64,000 bases of DNA, from positions 466,501-530,500 of the forward strand of contig NW_022145539.1 of assembly GCF_000002235.5 (NCBI RefSeq), in the 5' to 3' direction. The stretch comes from Strongylocentrotus purpuratus. Taxonomy: Eukaryota > Echinodermata > Echinoidea > Camarodonta > Strongylocentrotidae. The translations under genes and the position numbers were made by a program. Under the pieces are notes generated by a model. The model was not told where the DNA came from. It searched no databases and was given only the letters and a program-made list of their open reading frames with translations. Below, in pieces: positions 34,359 to 46,762 of the stretch; position 1 is the stretch's first letter, and each line of letters opens with the position of its first letter.

Positions 34359-36124
34359 TATTTTAATTGAATTTGTACAAAAACACAATTCAATTAAAAT
34401 AAATTTGTGACCACTTTTTTGTGTGCACGATTACTCAAAATTGAACCGTCCAATTTCTTTCAAATTTTATACAGTTATAGGTCATTATCTTAAGACGTGA
34501 CAGAAACATTTTCAAGTTCATCAAAATATCATGACGTCATCTAGGCGCCATTTTGTGAAGTGCTCTGAGAATCAACTCATGATCATATCTTCATAACCGT
34601 AAATCATTTCTCATTCATATTTATGACGATTATGGTCAATATCCGTCCGGTCAACTTAGGTCAATAAACGCGCGCGTACGCGTCCGTCCGCGCGTCGGTG
34701 CGCGCAAAAACAAAAAATGCTCATAATCACTTTTTGATCAAATTAGAGTACGTTTTAGGCCATTTCAAGCATTTCGAGAATTTTGCGTGCGCACACCCTT
34801 CCGCGCGCAAAAATTTGCGCGCACTTTTTTGTTCGTAATGGTCGAACGCAACCTTAAATAGTCATTTTTTATCTATCATAGTATTTCCCATTTTTTCCCG
34901 ATCAATTAGATACCATGTTTATCTCTTTATGACCATTAATTAAGGAAATGAGCGTCCGTTTAAGGTAAATGTCTATGCGTGCGAGCTCTTGTAATACATA
35001 GCATATATGGTCAAAAACATGCCTATACAAAATACATAGCATATATGGTCAAAAACACGCCTATACAAAATACATTATAGCTCTTTAGGGTGCAAGTTGA
35101 CCCCACAATTTTTTGCGTGTCAAACTCGTGAGAAATAATCGAGCCAGTTGTAAATAACATCGCGCACCAGCTGCTGGTGACAATGACAATGTATATTACG
35201 CGTATAACAAAGTGCGCACCATACACGAACTCTATTGTGACGTCACAATCAGACCCATATCTCCGTCGTTTTATCTTTGTTTACGCTGAGCTTTGAGTAT
35301 GTTGTAGCTGAGAAAATAAGCTATCACAAGTGTGCCCTTTATTTTTCGATCAGATGCCGGGATCATGCTCATATTTCACTTACAAAGTGGGATTTGATAA
35401 TTCCATTTTCTGTTTAAGTGTAATCTCTAAGGGAAATGTTTTGGTATATCGGTAACGCACTTGACTTCCGACCTCGAGGTCCCTGGTTCGAGTCCGGGCG
35501 TCTCCAACAATTTTTTTCTTCACTTTTTTTTCTTTTTGACCTTTCACTCTACCATCTCCTTTGAATATTAAAACACGTACAATCGCAAATAATGTAATAA
35601 ACAACCATATTTACTTTATTATTACCCTATTATCACTACATCCATTACTTTTTGTGTGTAATCCCTATGGAAGATGACTTTTTGTCAAATCTTGATTCTA
35701 CATTCTTGTCTTTTGCGAGCAATATCGCCGTTATTTCGGCTTGGTTTTTGTTGATTTTTGAGTATGTTGTAGCTGAGACTATATACTATCTGAATGATCT
35801 CTCATTTTTTTCAGTCTGTCATCGTAGTCTGTTGATGATAATCATCAACATAATCATGATCATCATGATCAGACTTGTACAGGTTTTTCAAACCCTTTTC
35901 TGCATCCCTAGACATGCTTGTCTGAATAAATACAATACAATACAATCATCATCATCGTCATCACTATTACTACAAGATCATCATCATCATGATCATCATG
36001 ATGATCATCATTGTTTACATGTCTATATAACTTTTTCCTTTCTCATTATAGTAAATATTATAATCTATCATAAGACTTGAAGACAGACCACCTAATTCGT
36101 CCCCATGACGATTTAAATTTCTAG
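34359..36124 (+). mobile_element. D-type unit, second copy
   Basis: Nearly identical to 28268-30034 throughout. It has the 14-bp palindrome at 34360-34400, the tRNA-like module at 35432-35505, the same retroposon tail at about 35871-35945, and CTAG 36121-36124. I noticed only isolated differences by eye, such as TCAATTAGAT against TCAATTCGAT near 34911 and one T-run length. Confidence 0.82.
35432..35505 (+). ncRNA. tRNA-like Pol III module, second D-type copy
   Basis: Identical by eye to 29341-29414, including the B box and the downstream T-run (slightly shorter here). Its duplication came with the surrounding 4-kb block, not by retroposition of the module alone. Confidence 0.55.
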
Positions 36125-36126
36125 TT

Positions 36127-37606
36127 AGGTGGTCTGTCAACGACAGATCACCTATTGTTTTCGTCAGAATTTTCTTTCTTTATTAGGTGGTCTGTCAACG
36201 ACAGATCACCTATTGTTTTCGTCAGAATTTTCTTTCTTTATTTATTTATTTATTTATTATTATTTATTTTTTATTTCTCCCCGTTTTTTGTTCATCGGTT
36301 AACTCAAGATCGGTTGTGTTAATTTCTTTCAATTTTGACACAGTCATAGGTCATTGTCATGAGACGTGACAGTAACCTTTTCAAGGTCATCAGGTCATCG
36401 TGACGTCATCCAGGCGCCATTTTGTGAAATCACGTTATCCATCATATCTTCATGATGCCTAAGCAAAGGTCATTCATATTCATATCACATATACTTCAGG
36501 TCAAGGGTCAACAAGTCATGTCATCAAAGGTCACATAAAGGTCATGACGCTCACGTACGCGCGCGTCAAAATTTTAAAATGCTCAAAATCACTTAACTAT
36601 TAAACGAGAGTACGAATCAGGTCATTTTAAGCATTTCAAAATTTTCCGTCCGTACGTGTCACCGGGCGCGTTGCGCGCGCTCATAACGCGCGGAAAAGGT
36701 CAAATTCAAATTGTTTACATGATTTAGATTCCTCTTACCGTAAATGACAATTTACATTAATTTCAGTCACTCTTGACCTTTCATAAGGCCGTGAGCGCGC
36801 GTCAAAATTTAAATTCCGCGCGTGCTGCTATGGGCAATATAATGTAAATTTGATCAAAAACATGCTACTTTATAAATCGAAATAGCTCTTCAGATAGTCC
36901 GTCGACCCCCAATTTTTATATCATGGTTGGAAAGAGCATGAGTTGGAGATATGACTTCATACCACCCTGACTCGTACAAAGTGAAACAAAATCTTCATAT
37001 TTGCATCTAAACTAAAGAAAATGTATTTTGTTGATGACGTCATTTTTGTCTTTGTTTAATTGAGATTATCTCGGTTATCAGTAATCGATTTTCTCCCAGA
37101 TTTCGATATGTTGTAGCTGAGATAATTCTCTATCACAAATATTTCATTTATTTTTTATTTAAATGACGTCATCATGCTTAAATATTCGATTAAAGACGAC
37201 AATGCATAATTTGTTATATTTGCGTGTTATGTCTATGGGAGGTCACTTTTTTCAAAACATGAATCTGCATGACAAGGTGTTTTGACCAGTATCTCGGTTG
37301 TAATTCAACAGTTTTCTCCCAAATGTTAGTATGTTGTAGCTGAGACTATTTGCTATCTCAATATTTCCTCATTTTTTCAATCAGTTGTCAGGATCATGCT
37401 TATGCTCATCATCATCATTAACATTATCGTTTTTATCGTCATATAACATTATCATTATCATCATCATCACCTTTACTATCATGATCATCACCATGTTCAT
37501 CATGATCATCATTGTTTACATGTCTATATAACTTCTCCCATTCTCAAATCTATCATAAGACTTAGACAGACCACCTTATTCGTCTTCGTGACGAATTAAA
37601 TTCTAG
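36127..37606 (+). mobile_element. Family A unit preceded by two stacked 5' hairpins, duplicate copy
   Basis: Hairpins at 36127 and 36185 correspond to those at 30037 and 30095. One extra T in the TATTTTTT run near 36268 is the clearest difference. CTAG 37603-37606. Confidence 0.87.
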
Positions 37607-39000
37607 TTTATTTATTTATTTATTTATTATTATTTATTTTTATTTCTCCCCGTTTTTTGTTCATCGGTTAACTCAAGATTGGTTATGTTAATTTCTTTCA
37701 ATTTTGACACAGTCATAGGTCATTGTCATGAGACGTGACAGTAACCTTTTCAAGGTCATCAGGTCATCGTGACGTCATCCAGGCGCCATTTTGTGAAATC
37801 ACGTTATCCATCATATCTTCATGATGCCTAAGCAAAGGTCATTCATATTCATATCACATATACTTCAGGTTAAGGGTCAACAGGTCATGTCATCAAAGGT
37901 CACATAAAGGTCATGACGCGCGCGTACGTGTGCGTCAAAATGTTAAAAAGCTCAAAATCACTTAACTACTAAAGGAGAGTACGAATCAAGTCATTTTAAG
38001 CATTTCAAAAATTTTCGTCCGTACGTGTCCCTGCGCGCGTTGTGCGCGCTCACAGCGCGCGGAAAAGGTCAAATTCAAAATGTTTACATGATTTGGATTC
38101 CTCTTAACGTAATTGACAATTTATATTAATTTCAGTCACTTTTCATATGTCATAAGGCCGTGAGCGTGCGTCAAAGTTCAAATTCCGCGCGTGCTGCTAT
38201 GGGCAATATAATGTAAATTTGATCAAAAACATGCTACTTTATAAATCGAAATAGCTCTTCAGATAGTCCGTCGACCCCCAATTTTTATATCATGGTTGGA
38301 AAGAGCATGAGTTGGAGATATGATTTCATACCACCCTGACTCGTACAAAGTGAAACAAAATCTTCATATTTGCATCTAAACTAAAGAAAATGTATTTTGT
38401 TGATGACGTCATTTTTGTCTTTGTTTAATTGAGATTATCTCGCTTATCAGTGATCGATTTTCTCCCAGATTTCGATATGTTGTAGCTGAGATAATTCTCT
38501 ATCAGAAATATGTCATTTATTTTTCATTTAGATGACGTCATCATAGTTAAATATTCGATTAAATGCGACAATGCATAATTTGTCATATTTGCGTGTTATG
38601 TCTATGGAAGGTCACTTATTTCAAAACATGAATCTGCATGACAATGTGTTTTGACCAGTATCTCGGTTATTATTTAACAGTTTTCTCCCAAATTTTAGTA
38701 TGTTGTCGCTGAGACTATATGTTATCTAAATCATTCCTCATTTTTTCCGATAAGATGTCAGAATCACGCTCATGATCATGATCATCATCATGATCATCAT
38801 CATCATGATCATCAACATCATCAACATCATCATGATCATCATCATCATAATCATTACTATCAAGATCATCATCATCATAATCATTATTGTTTACATGTCT
38901 ATATAACTTCTCCCTTTTTTATTATAGTAAATATTATAATCTATTATAAGACTTGAAGACAGACCACCTTATTCGTCTTCGTGACGAATTAAATTTCTAG
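37607..39000 (+). mobile_element. Family A unit lacking a 5' hairpin
   Basis: The left half belongs to the 4-kb duplication (up to about 38358). The right half differs from the first copy and instead resembles 12705-14116: AAAATCTTCATATTTGCATC, TATGTTGTCGCTGAG, and the tail with TTATAGTAAATATTATAATC. Expanded ATC/ATG tract at about 38770-38890. CTAG 38997-39000. Confidence 0.83.
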
Positions 39001-40355
39001 TTATTATTATTATTATTTATTTTTATTTCTCCCCGTTTTTTGTTCATCGGTTAACTCAAGATCGGTTGTGTTAATTTCTTTCAATTTTGACACAGTCATA
39101 GGTCATTGTCATGAGACGTGACAGTAAACTTTTCAAGTTCATCAGGTCATCGTGACGTCATCCAGGCGCCATTTTGTGAAATCACGTTATCCATCATATC
39201 TTCATGATGCATAAGCAAAGGTCATTCATATTCATATCACATATACTTCAAGTCAAGGGTCAACAAGTCATGTCATCAAAGGTCACATAAAGGTCATGAC
39301 GCACACGTACGCGCGCGTCAAAATTTTAAAATGCTCAAATTCACTTAACTATTAAACGAGAGTACGAATTAGGTCATTGTAAGCATTTCAAAATTTTCCG
39401 TCCGTACATGTCCCCGCGCGCGTTGCGCGCGCTCATGACGCGCGGAAAAAGTCAAATTCAAAATGTTTACATGATTTGGATTCCTCTTAACGTAATTGAC
39501 AAGTTACATTGATTTCAGTCACTCTTCATATTTCATAAGGCCGTGAGCGTGCCTCAAAGTTCAAAATCCGCGCGTGCTGCTATAGGCAATATAATGCAAA
39601 TTTCATCAAAAACATGCCATTTAAAAATCGAAATAGCTCTTCAGATAGTCCATCGACCCCCAATTTTTATATCATGGTTGGAAAAAGCATGAGTTGTAGA
39701 TATGATTTCATACCACCCTGACTCGTACAAAGTGAAACAAAGTCATCATATTGGCATCTAAACTCAAACAAATGTTTTTTGTTGATGACGTCATTTTTGT
39801 CTTTGTTTAATTGAGATTATCTCAATTTTCTGTGATCGATTTTCTCTCAGATTTTGATATGTTGTAGCTGAGATAATTTTCTATCAAAAATATGCCATTC
39901 ATTTTTCATTTCGATGACGTCATCATAGTTAAATATTCCATTAATAGCGACAATGCATAATTTGTCATATTTGCGTGTTATGTCTATGGGAGGTCACTTT
40001 TTTCAAAACATGAATCTGCATAACAAGGTGTTTTGACCAGTATCTCAGTTGTTATTTAACAGTTTTCTCCCAAATTTTAATATGTTGTAGCTGAGACTAT
40101 TTGCTATCTAAATATTTCCTTATTTTTTCAATCAAATGTCAGGATCATGCTTATGCTCATCATCATCATTATCGTTTTTATCATTATATAACATTATCAT
40201 TATCATCATCATCATCACCTTTACTATCATGATCATCATCATGGTCATCATGATCATCATTGTTTACATGTCTATATAAATTCTCCCATTCTCAATTCTA
40301 TCATAAGACTTAGACAGACCACCTTATTCGTCTTCGTGACGAATTAAATTTCTAG
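39001..40355 (+). mobile_element. Family A unit, full-length relative of the truncated 15583-16390 unit
   Basis: It shares ACGTAATTGACAAGTTACATT-type and GAGTTGTAGATATG variants with 15583-16390. It shows what the missing right half of that unit would have looked like: ATCTCAATTTTCTGTGATCG, two TGTTGTAGCTGAG motifs, short microsatellite, CTAG 40352-40355. Confidence 0.82.
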
Positions 40356-41893
40356 TTATTATTTATTTTTATTTCTCCCCGTTTTTTGTTCATCGGTTAA
40401 CTCAAGATCGGTTGTGTTAATTTCTTTCAATTTTGACACAGTCATAGGTCATTGTCATGAGGCCTGACAGTAACCTTTTCAAGGTCATCAGGTCATCGTG
40501 ACGTCATCCAGGCGCCATTTTGTGAAATCACGTTATCCATCATATCTTCATGATGCCTAAGCAAAGGTCATTCATATTCATATCACATATACTTCAGGTC
40601 AAGGGTCAACAAATCATGTCATCAAAGGTCACATAAAGGTCATGACGCTCACGTACGCGCGCGTCAAAATTTTAAAATGCTCAAAATCACTTAACTATTA
40701 AACGAGAGTACGAATCAGGTCATTTTAAGCATTTCAAAATTTTCCGTCCGTACGTGTCACCGCGCGCGTTGCGCGCGCTCATAACGCGTGGAAAAGGTCA
40801 AATTCAAATTGTTTACATGATTTAGATTCCTCTTACCGTAAATGACAATTTACATTAATTTCAGTCACTCTTGACCTTTCATACGGCCGTGAGCGCGCGT
40901 CAAAGTTCAAAATCTGCGCGTGCTGCTATGGGCAATATAATGCAAACTTGATCAAAAACATGCCATTTTAAAAATCAAAATAGCTCTTCAGATAGTCCAT
41001 CGACCCCCGATTTTTATATCATGGTTGGAGAAAGCATGAGTTGGAGATATGATTTCATACCACCCTGACTTGTACAAAGTGTAACAAAGTCAACATATTG
41101 ACATCTAAACTCAACAAAATGTATTTTGTTGATGACGTCATTTTTTTCTTTGTTTAATTGAGATTATCTCACTTATCGGTCATCGATCTTCTCCCAGATT
41201 TTGATATGTTGTAGCTGAGATAATTTTTTATCAGTAATATGCCATTTATTTTTCATTTAGATGACGTCATCATATTTAAATATTCGATTAAAGGTGACAA
41301 TGCATATTTGTCATATTTGCGTGTTATGTCTATGGGAGGTCACTTTTTTCAAAACATGAATCTGCATGACAAGGTGTTTTGACCAGTATCTCGGTTGTTA
41401 TTCAACAGTTTTCTCACAAATTTTAGTATGTTGTAGCTGAGACTATTTGCTATCTAAATATTTCCTCATTTGTTTTAATCAGATGTCAGGATCATGTTCA
41501 TACTCATCATCGTCATCATCATCATCAATATCATCATTATCATCATCATCATCAATGTCACCATCATCATCATCATCATGGTCTGAAGATGGATCATCAA
41601 CATCACCATGATCATGATCATTATCATCATCATCATCATCATGGTCTGAAGATGATGATCATCAACATCACCATGATCATGATCATTATCATCATCATCA
41701 TTAACATTATCGTTTTTATCGTCATATAACATTATCATTATCATCATCATCATCACCGTTACTATCATGATCATCATCATGTTCATCATGATCATCATTG
41801 TTTACATGTCTATATAACTTCTCCCATTCTCAAATCTATCATAAGACATAGACAGACCACCTTATTCGTCTCCGTGACGAATTAAATTTCTAG
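40356..41893 (+). mobile_element. Family A unit with compound ATC microsatellite
   Basis: It carries GGCCTGACAG in place of GACGTGACAG near 40460. The microsatellite at 41497-41780 contains two ATGGTCTGAAGATG modules, each followed by ATCATCAACATCACCATG. The same compound arrangement is found in the next unit and nowhere else in the window. CTAG 41890-41893; hairpin loop TCCGT. Confidence 0.83.
41497..41780 (+). repeat. Compound ATC/ATG microsatellite
   Basis: (ATC)n runs broken by GGTCTGAAGATG and by GATCATGATCAT palindromes. Read in frame it yields His runs on + and Met/Ile/Asp-rich frames on -. These should not be taken as proteins. Such a repeat sits at the same position in every A unit, with variable length. 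Confidence 0.8.
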
Positions 41894-43437
41894 TTATTAT
41901 TATTATTATTTATTTTTATTTCCTACACTTTTTTGTGCCATAGATAACTCAAGTTCGGTTCCGTCAATTTCATTCAATTTTGGCACAGTCATAGGTCATT
42001 GCAATAAGACTTGACAGTAACCTTTTCAAGGTCATCAGGTCATCATGACGTCATCCAGGCGCCATTTTGTGAAATCACATTATCCATCATATCTTTATGA
42101 TGCATAAACAAAGGTCATTCATATTCATATCACATATACTTCAGGTCAAGGTTCAACAAGTCATGTCATCAAAGGTCACATAAAGGTCATGACGCTCACG
42201 TACGCGTGCGTCAAAATTTTAAAATGCTCAAAATCACTTAACTATTAAACGAGAGTACGAATCAGGTCATTTTAAGCATTTCAAAAATTTCCGTCCGTAC
42301 TTGTCCCCGCGCGCGGTGCGCGCGCTCACAACGCGCGGAAAAGGTCAAATTCAATTTGTTTACATGATTTAGATTCCTCTTACCGTAAATGACAATTTAC
42401 ATTAATTTCAGTCACTCTTGACCTTTCATAAGGCCGTGAGCGCGCGTCAAAGTTCAAATTCCGCGCGTGCTGCTATGGGCAATATAATGTAAATTTGATC
42501 AAAAACATGCTACTTTATAAATCGAAATAGCTCTTCAGATAGTCTGTCGACCCTCAATTTTATATCATGGTTGGAAAGAGCATGAGTTGGAGATATGATT
42601 TCATACCACCCTGACTCGTACAAAGTGAAACAAAATCTTCATATTTGCATCTAAACTAAAGAAAATGTATTTTGTTGATGACGTCATTTTTGTCTTTGTT
42701 TAATTGAGATTATCTCGCTTATCAGTGATCGATTTTCTCCCAGATTTCGATATGTTGTTGCTGAGATAATTCTTTACCAGAAATATGCCATTTATTTTTC
42801 ATTTGAATGACGTCATTATAGTGAAATATTCGATTAAAGGCGACAATGCATAATTTGTCATATTTGCGTGTTATGTCTATGGGAGGTCACTTTTTTCAAA
42901 AAATGCATCTGCATGACAATGTGTTTTGACCAGTATCTCGGTGATTATTCAACAGCTTTCTCCCAAATTTTAGTATGTTGTAGCTGAGACTATTTGCTAT
43001 CTAAATATTTCCTCATTTGTTTTAATCAGATGTCAGGATCATGTTCATACTCATCATCGTCATCATCATCATCAATATCATCATTATCATCATCATCAAT
43101 GTCACCATCATCATCATCATCATGGTCTGAAGATGGATCATCAACATCACCATGATCATGATCATTATCATCATCATCATCATCATGGTCTGAAGATGAT
43201 GATCATCAACATCACCATGATCATGATCATTATCATCATCATCATTAACATTATCGTTTTTATCGTCATATAACATTATCATTATCATCATCATCATCAC
43301 CGTTACTATCATGATCATCATCATGTTCATCATGATCATCATTGTTTACATGTCTATATAACTTCTCCCATTCTCAAATCTATCATAAGACATAGACAGA
43401 CCACCTTATTCGTCTCCGTGACGAAATAAATTTCTAG
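41894..43437 (+). mobile_element. Family A unit, CCTACACTT subtype left, neighbour-matched right
   Basis: The left end uses the CCTACACTTTTTTGTGCCATAG start box, also seen at 58977 and 62960. The right end, from about 43000 to the TCTCCGTGACGAA hairpin, is nearly identical to the preceding unit's right end (shift about 1547). The most likely cause is exchange or conversion between neighbours. CTAG 43434-43437. Confidence 0.83.
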
Positions 43438-43448
43438 TTATTATTATT

Positions 43449-44815
43449 AGGTGGTCTGTTATCAACAGACCACCTATTGTTTTCGTCAGAATTTTCTTTA
43501 TTTATTATTAGGTGGTCTGTCGTTCGACAGATCACCTATTGTTTTTGTTCAAATTTTCTTTATTTATTTATTATTATTATTATTTATTTTTATTTCTCCC
43601 CGTTTTTTGTTCATCGGTTAACTCAAGATCGGTTGTGTTAATTTCTTTCAATTTTGAAACAGTCATAGGTCATTGTCATGAGACGTGACAGTAACCTTTT
43701 CAAGGTCATCAGGTCATCGTGACGTCATCCAGGCGCCATTTTGTGAAATCACGTTATCCATCATATCTTCATGATGCATAAGCAAAGGTCATTCATATTT
43801 ATATCACATATACTTCAGGTCAAGGGTCAACAAGTCATGTCATCAAAGGTCACATAAAGGTCATGACGCGCACGTACGCGCGCGTTAAAATTTTTAAATG
43901 CTCAAAATCACTTAACTATTAAAGGAGAGTACGAATCAGGTCATTTTAAGCATTTCAAAATTTTCCGTCCGTAAGTGTCCCCGCGCGCGTTGCGCGCGCT
44001 CAAGACGCGTGTAAAAGGTCAAATTCAAAATGTTTACATGATTTAGCTTCCTCTTACCGTAAATGACAGTTTACATTAATTTCAGTCACTCTTGACCTTT
44101 CATAAGGCCGTGAGCGCGCATCAAAGTTCAAAATCTGCGCGTGCTGCTATGGGCAATATAATGCAAATTTGATCAAAAACATCCCATTTTAAAAATCAAA
44201 ATAGCTCTTCAGATAGTCAATTGACCCCAACTTTTATATCATGGTTAGAAAAAGCATGAGTTGGAGATATGATTTCATGTGTCATTTGACCCTCAATTAA
44301 CTCATGACGTCATCATAATGGCCTCTGAACTCATAATTTTAATTTGCATATTATGACGTCAGCATATTTACGGAAAATTGATTGTATCTCTGTAAATATT
44401 TATCGTTTTTCTTCCAAATTTTGATATGTTTTAGCTGAGACAATTCTCTACAAATGCATTGCCCACGATTTTTCATTTTGACAAATGGATCATGGCGTAA
44501 TCTGCGAGTAAAGGGGGCATGTCAATTTTTCACATTTTGCGTGTATTCTCTATGGGACATGATTTTTTCTCAAAACTGGATTCTACATTCCGATCTTTCG
44601 CGAGCAATATCTCCGTTGTTTTAGTTTCGTTTTCGCTGAGCTTTGAGTATGATGTAGCTGAGACAATGAGCTATCACAAATGTGTCCTTTATTTTTTTAT
44701 CAGATGCCGGGATCATGCTCATATTTTACTTGCAAAGTGGGATTTGAGAATTCCATTTTCCGTTTACGTGTAATCGCTAATAAGGGAAATGTTTTGGTAC
44801 ATCGGTAACGCACTT
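43449..44815 (+). mobile_element. A/B mosaic unit with two stacked 5' hairpins, lost 3' end
   Basis: Hairpins at 43449 (loop ATC) and 43510 (GTCG/CGAC with a 2-nt loop). The left body is A-type. After GAGTTGGAGATATGATTTCATG it becomes B-type. The unit breaks off inside its tRNA-like module (44785-44815), where an older element begins. The 3' end is absent, so two 5' ends here have no partner. Confidence 0.82.
44785..44815 (+). ncRNA. Broken tRNA-like module (5' half only)
   Basis: GGAAATGTTTTGGTACATCG and GTAACGCACTT match the first half of the module. The B box and the T-run are missing because the unit is cut here. A second unit (2899-4096) breaks within a base or two of the module's start, so the module may be a recurrent breakpoint. 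Confidence 0.55.
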
Positions 44816-46000
44816 AATTGTTCATTTATATTTTTCCACCACTTTCTTGTGAGCGTTATTGCTCAAATTTGGGTTGATCAATTTTAATCAATTTGTTGTC
44901 AGTCATCAGGCTTATCAAGGTCAATTGCAGGCATTTTTTTTAAGGTCATCAGGTCATCGTTACGTCATCCAGGCGCCATTTTGTGAAATCACAATCAATC
45001 ATTGTCTTCATGATGCGTCATCAAAGGTCATTCATATTCATATCACATACACTTCAGGTCAAGGGTCAATAGGTCATGCCATCAAAGGTCGTATAAAGGT
45101 CATGACGCGCGTGTACGCGCTCGTCAAAATTTCAAAATGCTCAAAAATCAGTAAAATATTAAATTATTCCTGACACTATTTTTGACAAATGTCAACTATT
45201 TTCAGTCATTCTCGACCTTTCATAATGCCACACGCGTGCGTCACTTTAAAATTCGTGCGCGCGTCAAAGGGCAATATAATGTTAAAAGTGGTAAAAACAT
45301 GTCTATACAAAATCAATTGTATATCTCTTTAGGATGCAAGGTGACCCCAATTTTTTCTCATATTTTGATAGAGTATGAATCGAGATATGATTTCATGTCT
45401 CATTTGGCCATTACAAATGTTTTGAGGTCATCATGCCCTTGGAACCTAACATACGAATTTGCATATTTCGACGTCAGCATATTTCTGGAATATTAATTGT
45501 ATCTCTGTAAATATTGATCAATTTTCATCCAAATTTTGTAGCTAAGATGATTGTCTACAATTTTCATTTTGATGAAGTTATCATAGTGAAAATTTCGATT
45601 AATGGCGACTTGTCAGAATTTTTTTAATTTGCGTGTTGTGCCTAGTACGGAAGGTGAATTTCGTTCACGTCATGCATCTACATGTCATTGTTTGTTTTTT
45701 TAGCAGTATCTCGCTTATTTTTGCTCTATTTCCCCCCCAAATTGAAGTGTGTTATAGCTGATACTATGAGCTATAGTATGCCTTCCGTTTTTTGATCAGA
45801 TGTTGAAATCATGTCGAAATTTTCAATTGAAAGTTGAAATAGCGACTATGCCAAGGCCGTTTGTCAGCTTTGCATGTAATGTCTATGGGACATATTTTGG
45901 TATATTGGTTAAAGAACAAGCTTCCATTCCGGTGAGCCAGGTTCGATTCCTGGTGGGTCAATTTTTTAAAAATTTGCTTTCGTTTCCTATTTGATTTTAT
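44816..46000 (+). mobile_element. Old, diverged member of the same superfamily
   Basis: It retains recognisable landmarks: TTACGTCATCC/GGCGCCATTTTG near 44960, TCATTCATATTCATATCACAT, a GCGTGTACGCGC tract, and two degenerate TGT-TAGCT motifs. It has lost the terminal hairpins and CTAG. A different tRNA-like segment with B box GGTTCGATTCC lies at about 45888-45960. Its divergence against the near-identical copies to the left gives the array an age gradient. Confidence 0.65.
45888..45960 (+). ncRNA. Diverged tRNA-like segment
   Basis: TTTTGGTATATTGGTTAAAG resembles an A box. CCAGG-TTCGATT-CCTGG forms a perfect T arm containing a consensus B box. The acceptor ends do not pair well. It holds the same place in its element as the 74-nt modules do in B and D units, so it is probably the old version of that module. 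Confidence 0.45.
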
Positions 46001-46017
46001 CATCTTCTTCGACTACT

Positions 46018-46200
46018 ACCTCTCTCTCTCTCTCTCTCCACTATTTAACCCTCTCCCTCTCTTGCTCTGCCTCCCTCTTCTTTCTGCTCTGCATATGTCT
46101 CCCTCTGTCTCTGCCTCTCTCTTTCTCTACTCTCTTACCCTCTACTTTTCCCGCCTTTGGCTCCCGTCCCTCTTTTATGTCTTATAGGATATGTTCCTTA
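46018..46200 (+). repeat. Polypyrimidine tract, first of a related pair
   Basis: C/T-rich DNA with CTCTCTCTC at its start. Order and wording (CCTCTCCCTCTCTTGCTCTG, then CTCTACTCTCTTACCCTC, then CTCTTTTATGTCTTA) match 47215-47330, so the two are diverged copies, not independent simple repeats. Confidence 0.65.
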
Positions 46201-46380
46201 ATTTCCTCTAGCTCTTTCTTTTTCCCTTTGTATTTTTATTTCACCCCTACCATGTTTCGTTATACTATCCTCTCTCCTTCCAAGGGTATGCATTCTTATT
46301 CCTCTTTCATCCCTCGGTCCACTGGCAGCTCATGTATTTTTACATGACCATAACCGTCTTCCTTTTTCCTTCTCTATATT

Positions 46381-46660
46381 TATATCTCAACATTTTTCAT
46401 TTTGATGACGTCATCATAGTGAAAATTTCGATTAAATGCGACATGTCAGAATTTTCTTAATTTGCGTGTCATATGCCTATGCTGGGAGGTGACTTTTTCT
46501 GAAATCTGCATTGTACATTCCAGTCTTGTTTGAGCAATATCTGGATTATTTTTTTCTCGATTTTCTGCCACCTTCGAATATTTTGTCGCTGAAAATTCTC
46601 TACACTTAAGGTCACAATTTTTTTTTTAAAATCAGATGTTGGGATCATGGCGATATTCTA
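46381..46660 (+). mobile_element. Fragment of an old array-type body
   Basis: GATGACGTCATCATAGTGAA, TTTGCGTGTCATATGCCTATG and a degenerate ATTTTGTCGCTGA place this in the right half of a body. No ends are visible. Confidence 0.55.
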
Positions 46661-46722
46661 ACTACAAGATGTGATTTGGGAATCCTATGTATTTTGGAAT
46701 TCTAAACAACCCGACCCAAAGC

Positions 46723-46762
46723 CCCTGGACAACTCGACCAGACCAGGTCGACTTGTCCAGGG
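46723..46762. repeat. 40-bp near-perfect palindrome
   Basis: CCCTGGACAACTCGACC and GGTCGACTTGTCCAGGG face each other around a 6-nt loop, with a single mismatch. A further CTCGACCA follows at about 46793. It may be an end or interior of an unidentified element; nothing identifies it as coding. Confidence 0.65.

Noticed and set aside
9528-44820. Ordinary satellite DNA or LTR-type tandem repeat
   Set aside because: Complete units have distinct 5' and 3' ends with matching arms, some sit as single insertions, and 5' ends occur in stacks. No primer-binding site or polypurine tract was seen at unit borders.
45991-46347. 118-codon Ser/Leu-rich frame
   Set aside because: It is produced by a polypyrimidine tract.
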